Shown in pieces: positions 37,793 through 41,671 of a stretch of 41,671 nucleotides of DNA. The position numbers were made by a program, and so were the translations under genes. The notes below the pieces were generated by a model. That model was not told the DNA's origin and ran no database searches. It saw only the letters and a list, made by a program, of their open reading frames with translations. This stretch comes from a virus, in the IMG/VR virus record IMGVR_UViG_3300007542_000055, positions 1 through 41,671 of that record, one strand, 5' to 3'. Numbering within the stretch: the stretch's first letter is position 1; every line of letters starts with the position of its first letter.

Positions 37793-38509
37793 TCAATCGG
37801 CGCTGGAATCTTCTGGTAGAACGAATCCTGGATACTCGGATGGAACCAAGTCCACCTTTGGTTCTCCGAAGATTCGTTTGGTGCGGACGGAATATTCTTG
37901 GATGACCTTGACTCCAGAGGGGAGTTGTTGGCCTTCTTGATAGGCGCTGCGTATGGCATCGAGATTAGGGAGGACTTTAGTGGTTGTTTTGGGTTCAGTT
38001 CTGTCGGACAGAACTTCTCCTGACATTGAACGTAACACAACTCGCTTGGTTGTTGTGACTTCTTCCTCAATGCAATAATTTGATCGTTCCTCAGTGTGCC
38101 AAAACTCTGGGTCCGAGGTGATCTCGACGGTAAGATCCTTCTTTTTGACAAGGGTGAACTGATAATTACGACCTGTGATCTTGTTCGAATCCAGTGGAAG
38201 GACCCGACGCAAGTAATTTAACAGGCCTTTGAGTGATTTGAGCTGTGCTTCATGGTGGCGTTTGGACTGGGTGATGAGGTCACTTTCTTTCTTGATGCGC
38301 TCCAATGCGTCCTCATGGGCAGCCATTGCGTAATGAATACGATCAACCTTCTCTGAGCGTAGGTTGGCACAAGCTTCAAGCTCTGCTTTTGCCAGGTCTT
38401 GGGACTCAGGAGTGAGAAGAGGCAGAGACTTTTCGAGAGCAGCATAGTGCTCGTAGAGTTTAATGATGTTGAGATCTTTGAGTTTAGCTTGTGTGATTTG
38501 AGTTGTCAT
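37793..38509 (-). CDS. Gp157-like coiled-coil phage protein, 238 aa
   Basis: A long helical region covers about 1-110 (KKESDLITQSKRHHEAQLKS and LKGLLNYLRRVL), then a beta pair DSNKITGRNYQFTLVKKKDL (about 107-126), the arrangement of the siphovirus Gp157 family, which has a coiled coil followed by an ITG/K-x-x-x-F-T-(L/I) beta motif. The C-terminal part (VEITSDPEFWHTEERSNY...) is an extra domain. Gp157 homologues are linked to phage resistance in Streptococcus; its job in a cyanophage is unknown. Confidence 0.65.
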   Translation of the reverse strand: MTTQITQAKLKDLNIIKLYEHYAALEKSLPLLTPESQDLAKAELEACANLRSEKVDRIHYAMAAHEDALERIKKESDLITQSKRHHEAQLKSLKGLLNYLRRVLPLDSNKITGRNYQFTLVKKKDLTVEITSDPEFWHTEERSNYCIEEEVTTTKRVVLRSMSGEVLSDRTEPKTTTKVLPNLDAIRSAYQEGQQLPSGVKVIQEYSVRTKRIFGEPKVDLVPSEYPGFVLPEDSSAD

Positions 38510-38517
38510 GGTTCAAG

Positions 38518-38631
38518 TCAGTTGAAGTGAGCTTGGTACTTATTAAATGCATAGGTCAGCAGTATACCTGCTGCTGCCCATAACAAATCTTTCATTACCG
38601 GAAGTACGGCGGCAAACAAGGATTCAAACAC
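38518..38631 (-). CDS. Single-span membrane peptide, 37 aa
   Basis: GTG 38631 to TGA 38518 encodes MFESLFAAVLPVMKDLLWAA and a further GILLTYAF span with a polar end (NKYQAHFN). It lies 8 bases upstream of the Gp157-like start. No Shine-Dalgarno site is evident. Length and shape fit a small membrane protein of the kind frequent in phages. Confidence 0.4.
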   Translation of the reverse strand: MFESLFAAVLPVMKDLLWAAAGILLTYAFNKYQAHFN

Positions 38632-38699
38632 GATTGAAGTTGAGATGGTGTGGTGAGCAGTTTTACGTCATACTCAGGACGGTCCCTTGGAAGACGTGA

Positions 38700-39125
38700 T
38701 TAGTCTAGCACTGTTTGGTCGGTACCCAGGGCATCGGTGACGCCATTAAGACCAGCAGTTACAATCTCAGTCAGTTTATTAATGTAGTCGGTCAGTTTAC
38801 AGATGTAATCAGTGAGTGCTTCGATCTTGGCATCAACAGATTCCATGCGCAGAAGAAGCTCTTGCCTGGTAGGACTCAATTCAAACAACACATCATCCTT
38901 AACGGCTTCAGGGTTGTTTGCTTTTTGGTAGCGACGACAATCATCGTTGGTCTGATAGGTGCATTCTTGGTACATATCAAGGACTGTTTTGAAGTCCACA
39001 TTCCCAACACCTTTGGTGGTCAAGATGTTGCAAGTTTGTAGATAAAGCTCAGCAGCAAACCGAACATTATCTTCAAAGAACTCTTGGTACTGCTCTGTTG
39101 AAAGTCCGTAGGTGTCAATCGACAT
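38700..39125 (-). CDS. Hypothetical protein with coiled-coil end, 141 aa
   Basis: I start at ATG 39125 (MSIDTYGLSTEQYQEFFED), which overlaps the end of the preceding gene; the 49 codons upstream of it are out-of-frame shadow. About 85-141 form a coiled coil (LLLRMESVDAKIEALTDYIC, then KLTDYINKLTEIV). The N-terminal part has NVRFAAELYLQTCNILTTKG. Oligomeric by coiled coil; function unknown. Confidence 0.65.
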   Translation of the reverse strand: MSIDTYGLSTEQYQEFFEDNVRFAAELYLQTCNILTTKGVGNVDFKTVLDMYQECTYQTNDDCRRYQKANNPEAVKDDVLFELSPTRQELLLRMESVDAKIEALTDYICKLTDYINKLTEIVTAGLNGVTDALGTDQTVLD

Positions 39126-39306
39126 GGTTGGAACAAGCTTTGTGGAGTGCATCAAGTATAAAGGTTTTTTGACCTTCGTCACCAAGGTCAGTCCACCATT
39201 GAAGATCTGGATCTTTCTCGTCCCACTCGATGTGGATGGTACCGGATCCATCATCTTCTTCGATGAATTCAATCTTCAGTTTGTTTATCGAACTCGGATT
39301 GCACAT
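39115..39306 (-). CDS. Small acidic protein, conserved in cyanophages
   Basis: I take ATG 39306 (MCNPSSINKLKIEFIEEDDG). The core HIEWDEKDPDLQWWTDLGDE and FILDALHKACS resembles a small cyanophage family I recall, with a W-x-E-x-D-P-x-L-x-W-W pattern. It overlaps both neighbours in a coupled minus-strand unit. Function unknown. Confidence 0.65.
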   Translation of the reverse strand: MCNPSSINKLKIEFIEEDDGSGTIHIEWDEKDPDLQWWTDLGDEGQKTFILDALHKACSNHVD

Positions 39307-39517
39307 GGCCGAGGAGTACGTTTTCTGCATAGGTTTCACAGTCGGTTTTAATCTCTGCACCTAGCTTAACAAGACCCCAGTAGGTGTCTTCGTCAACTTC
39401 AAGGTTCATGGTGTACTTGCTGTTGTGCAATTGCATTTGGGTAAATGGTTTTGATACCAAGCCTAAAGTGTAATCATACAAATCTGATATCAGAACATAA
39501 TCAAGTTTAGGTGTCAT
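39269..39517 (-). CDS. Hypothetical protein, 82 aa
   Basis: ATG 39517 overlaps the upstream stop (ATGA), and its end overlaps the next start by 38 bases. The product (MTPKLDYVLISDLYDYTLGL...) is acidic with a mixed fold. No motif. Confidence 0.6.
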   Translation of the reverse strand: MTPKLDYVLISDLYDYTLGLVSKPFTQMQLHNSKYTMNLEVDEDTYWGLVKLGAEIKTDCETYAENVLLGHVQSEFDKQTED

Positions 39518-40452
39518 TGTTTCTTAACAGCAGACTTGAGTTGTGGCAGCGCAGTACCAGGGAATGGAACGTAGCCTGCATCACACATATTAAAGAACAA
39601 ATCCCATGCGTCGTGCTGCGTAAAGATCTCCTTAGGTTTGTAGGTACGCCAGTGAGTCAGTGGAGCTTGTGCCCCTGAGTTGGTGTACAAAAGTACAAAA
39701 CGACCATCGCTGATGTGGTCAGCAGGCGGAGCAAACCACCAGGCAACGCACTTCTCAGGTGTGCCACTGGGGCTTGCGTTCCGTGCTTCGGTGCGTTTAC
39801 ACAGCAGTTCACGGTACTTGTTGAACCAGCTCAGGTGGATGCACCAGGGTTTGAATCCTGTGATTTCGGCCTCAAAGTCAGATAAGTTGCTGAGCTGACG
39901 CTGATACGACCCACACGAACACCAAGGTTCACCCATGACAGGTGCCTGTTCGCCTTCCATGTCGCTGTCAAGATCAATGGGCCGACCCTGAAGCCGCATT
40001 CCGTCTGGTGCAACCAGATGGCCAAGATCCGTCTGATCGGACTGGAGCAGGTGGACAAGCTTTTGTTGTTCGGATACATGTATAAATTTGTCAGCCCAGT
40101 GAGCTTGAAGTTTTGCATTGGATGTCAAGTGTCCGAGTGCGTGTGAGTAATGCCAGCCCTTAAACATAATGTAAGCATTGTTATGCCATACACTAGGGCC
40201 ACGATAATTAGGGCCAAGGTAAGAAAAGAAATCTTTCAGTCGATAGGTGTAGGTATTGTACTGGGTCTTGATTAATTCACGGTCATAAGCCTGCTCACTA
40301 CCATCGCGACGCACCACAATACAATGATCGCCTCGCAGATAAATGCCAGCAATCTCGGTGTCATCAAAGCCCTGGTATGCACGCGTAATGTTCGTCTGCG
40401 AGTAGATCGACGCCTGCGCTGCGTTGAGTTCAGTTTGTGTTTGGATGGACAT
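39514..40452 (-). CDS. SWIM-type zinc protein, 312 aa
   Basis: Residues about 175-208 carry a C-x-C...C-x-H set (WCSCGSYQRQ, then GFKPWCIHL), the SWIM zinc-finger pattern for DNA or protein binding. The N-terminal half has an aromatic, His-rich segment (GWHYSHALGHLTSNAKLQAH), and a later block CVAWWFAPPADHISDGRFVL. It heads a minus-strand unit of four overlapping genes with a promoter at 40477-40504. Confidence 0.65.
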   Translation of the reverse strand: MSIQTQTELNAAQASIYSQTNITRAYQGFDDTEIAGIYLRGDHCIVVRRDGSEQAYDRELIKTQYNTYTYRLKDFFSYLGPNYRGPSVWHNNAYIMFKGWHYSHALGHLTSNAKLQAHWADKFIHVSEQQKLVHLLQSDQTDLGHLVAPDGMRLQGRPIDLDSDMEGEQAPVMGEPWCSCGSYQRQLSNLSDFEAEITGFKPWCIHLSWFNKYRELLCKRTEARNASPSGTPEKCVAWWFAPPADHISDGRFVLLYTNSGAQAPLTHWRTYKPKEIFTQHDAWDLFFNMCDAGYVPFPGTALPQLKSAVKKQ

Positions 40453-40476
40453 GATTGGAATGGAGTTGAGTTGTCA

Positions 40477-40504
40477 AGCATACTTGGTGCAGCCGACCGA
40501 CCAA
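40477..40504 (-). promoter_or_regulatory. Sigma70-type promoter for the SWIM protein operon
   Basis: On the minus strand TTGGTC (40504-40499) and TATGCT (40482-40477) are spaced by 16 bases, with the SWIM gene's ATG 24 bases below the -10. A plus-strand TACAAT (40592-40597) lies 21 bases before the gene at 40619, so the 166-base gap is a divergent promoter region. Confidence 0.55.
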
Positions 40505-40618
40505 GCATAACAGGGTGTAGGGGAGGAGGTCGCGGTCTGTGTGTAATTCTTAACACAACACAAAGATCTCAAATGGTTTTAACTGGTCGAGTACAATAAC
40601 AAAAGACAATTAAATAAC

Positions 40619-40840
40619 ATGCTCAAATTTGAAATGTCACCAGAAGATCTGTTCTGGCAAGAAAAAACTATTCGATCCATCAATGAATCTACCTCCCTGG
40701 AAGAAGTAAAAGAAATGGCCGTGCTGCTTACGAAGATCGCAGCAACACGGCAGATTGCAATTAAAGGATTGGTCAAAGATGCAATGGAGCTGATGCAAGG
40801 ACAATTCTCACATCAGCTCCCAGCTCAATCAGAGGAGTGA
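40619..40840 (+). CDS. Hypothetical helical protein, 73 aa
   Basis: The protein (MLKFEMSPEDLFWQEKTIRS...) is two long amphipathic helices (TSLEEVKEMAVLLTKIAATR, IKGLVKDAMELMQGQ). Its end overlaps the convergent gene at 40829 by 12 bases. No family recognised. Confidence 0.65.
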   Translation: MLKFEMSPEDLFWQEKTIRSINESTSLEEVKEMAVLLTKIAATRQIAIKGLVKDAMELMQGQFSHQLPAQSEE

Positions 40841-41671
40841 ATCGTCCTCTCCAGTCAGGGGATCACGGGCAGGCAGTGCTTTCACGTCAACTGCATCCGT
40901 GGAGCGAGCCACGGGCAAAATCTCAACACCTTGCTTGATGCCATAGGCACCACCAAGCTTGTCTGCATCCTGCTTAGCATGGATGTTGATGTAGTCCTGG
41001 AACATATCTTGATACTTCCAGGTAGACTCACGATCTTCATCGGGGATCGAAAGACGACTCAGCGATTCGATCGCAGCTTCTTGCGTTGAATAATCAGGGA
41101 TCTCGAACGATTCGATAGCACAGATCTCAACGTTGTTTGCACCACGCATCTCATTAGCAAGCACAGGAGCAAACACTGTGGTGGCATAAAACTTTTCGTT
41201 GAATGCCAGAGGCACTTCAGAATCCAGTGCTTTGCTAAGGCACTTGGACATTTCCTTCTCGTATAGTTTGATCTTGTCCGAGATGTCTGTACCGTTTAGC
41301 CCCTTGATAGTAAGCACCATCGGGATCTTATGTGCACGCTTATTGTCCTTGGTCAGAATGTAGACCAGATACTTAGTACGCACACCATACTTACGCTTAT
41401 ACATCTCACCTTTGCTGTTGGAGAGATCAGCCGCAACCTTATCGTTCTCAAACATCTGTTTCACCTCTGGGTCATCAAAGGTGCCAATCACTTGTCGCAT
41501 CCCGGTGGTCTCCTCAACCATGAGGGGAGAACGTAAAAGGATTTGAATGCGAGGCTCAACGAAATTGAGCCCTTCTTCCACTGAAGTATTGGGAGCCATA
41601 CCAAAAGTTTGCTTGTAGTTCCAGAGAACAGAACCGTCAGCAAATTGATCTTCAGTGGCACTCCATCCACA
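40829..41671 (-). CDS. DUF5895-like protein, cut by right edge
   Basis: The frame stays open to the window edge, so the gene begins beyond it; ATG 41599 is probably internal (the preceding residues WSATEDQFADGSVLWNYKQT fit the same protein). It has an alpha/beta core (KRKYGVRTKYLVYILTKDNK, then AHKIPMVLTIKGLNG) and a C-terminal acidic end. The pattern reminds me of DUF5895 proteins of cyanobacteria and their phages, proposed to be DNA-related but not characterised. Confidence 0.6.
   Translation of the reverse strand, partial: CGWSATEDQFADGSVLWNYKQTFGMAPNTSVEEGLNFVEPRIQILLRSPLMVEETTGMRQVIGTFDDPEVKQMFENDKVAADLSNSKGEMYKRKYGVRTKYLVYILTKDNKRAHKIPMVLTIKGLNGTDISDKIKLYEKEMSKCLSKALDSEVPLAFNEKFYATTVFAPVLANEMRGANNVEICAIESFEIPDYSTQEAAIESLSRLSIPDEDRESTWKYQDMFQDYINIHAKQDADKLGGAYGIKQGVEILPVARSTDAVDVKALPARDPLTGEDDSLL

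Noticed and set aside
37771-38151. N-terminal extension of the gene at 37546
   Set aside because: It overlaps the Gp157-like coding frame and is Ser/Pro/Asn rich; ATG 37770 gives a sensible protein.
1-41671. CRISPR array, integrase, transposase or insertion sequence
   Set aside because: No regular direct repeats with unique spacers and no recombinase or transposase motif seen; the only tandem repeats are coding fibre repeats.

Overview
This window is almost certainly a piece of a double-stranded DNA tailed phage of a cyanobacterium. Genes are tightly packed, with start-stop overlaps of 1-4 bases. They include virion proteins, two repeat-rich fibres, peptidoglycan hydrolases, a primase-helicase, a RecB-type nuclease, dCTP deaminase, S-adenosylmethionine decarboxylase (speD), several HNH nucleases, and small Lys-rich proteins of kinds common in cyanophages. 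A small NblA-like protein suggests a host with phycobilisomes (Synechococcus-like). No terminase, portal, major capsid protein, DNA polymerase or integrase is visible, so the phage family cannot be placed. Both window edges cut through a gene.

Layout. 1-4943 (+): virion block with a SleB-like hydrolase. 4942-5277 (-): small HTH gene with its own promoter and terminator. 5359-9885 (+): HNH nuclease, an 892-residue repeat protein, basic small proteins, a GH24 lysozyme and the NblA-like gene. 9873-13387: mainly a minus-strand operon (HTH regulator, two unknowns, a methyltransferase-like protein with an altered catalytic motif, dCTP deaminase), followed by two small minus genes. 13441-19261 (+): membrane protein, two paralogous fibres, small proteins and a glucosaminidase-M15 endolysin. 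19262-21962 (-): holin-like peptide, small coupled genes, a beta-rich protein and two HNH-type proteins.

21963-22364 has no gene and holds a 224-base imperfect inverted repeat with nested palindromes and C-tracts, the best origin candidate here. 22365-27967 (-) is a replication and metabolism operon: PD-(D/E)XK nuclease, two small genes, primase-helicase, speD and a GT4 glycosyltransferase, closed by a terminator.

28019-31536 (+) carries small proteins, a methyltransferase, a DUF5872-like protein, a structured RNA leader ending in a terminator, and a conserved unknown. 31556-31861 is a tandem array of folded elements, including a degenerate tRNA-Pro(UGG) and a second tRNA-like unit. 32186-40452 is mostly minus strand: a 794-residue protein, a Dps-like ferritin with all four ferroxidase ligands at the right spacing, small unknowns, a Gp157-like protein and a SWIM-zinc protein. 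It is interrupted by one plus-strand gene for a protein-kinase-like enzyme. 40829-41671 (-) is cut by the edge.

Likely joint working (inference): the nuclease, primase-helicase, Dcd and inverted repeat serve replication. SpeD, NblA-like, Dps-like and kinase-like proteins may reshape host polyamines, light harvesting, iron/DNA protection and signalling. The three hydrolases and small membrane peptides serve entry and lysis.
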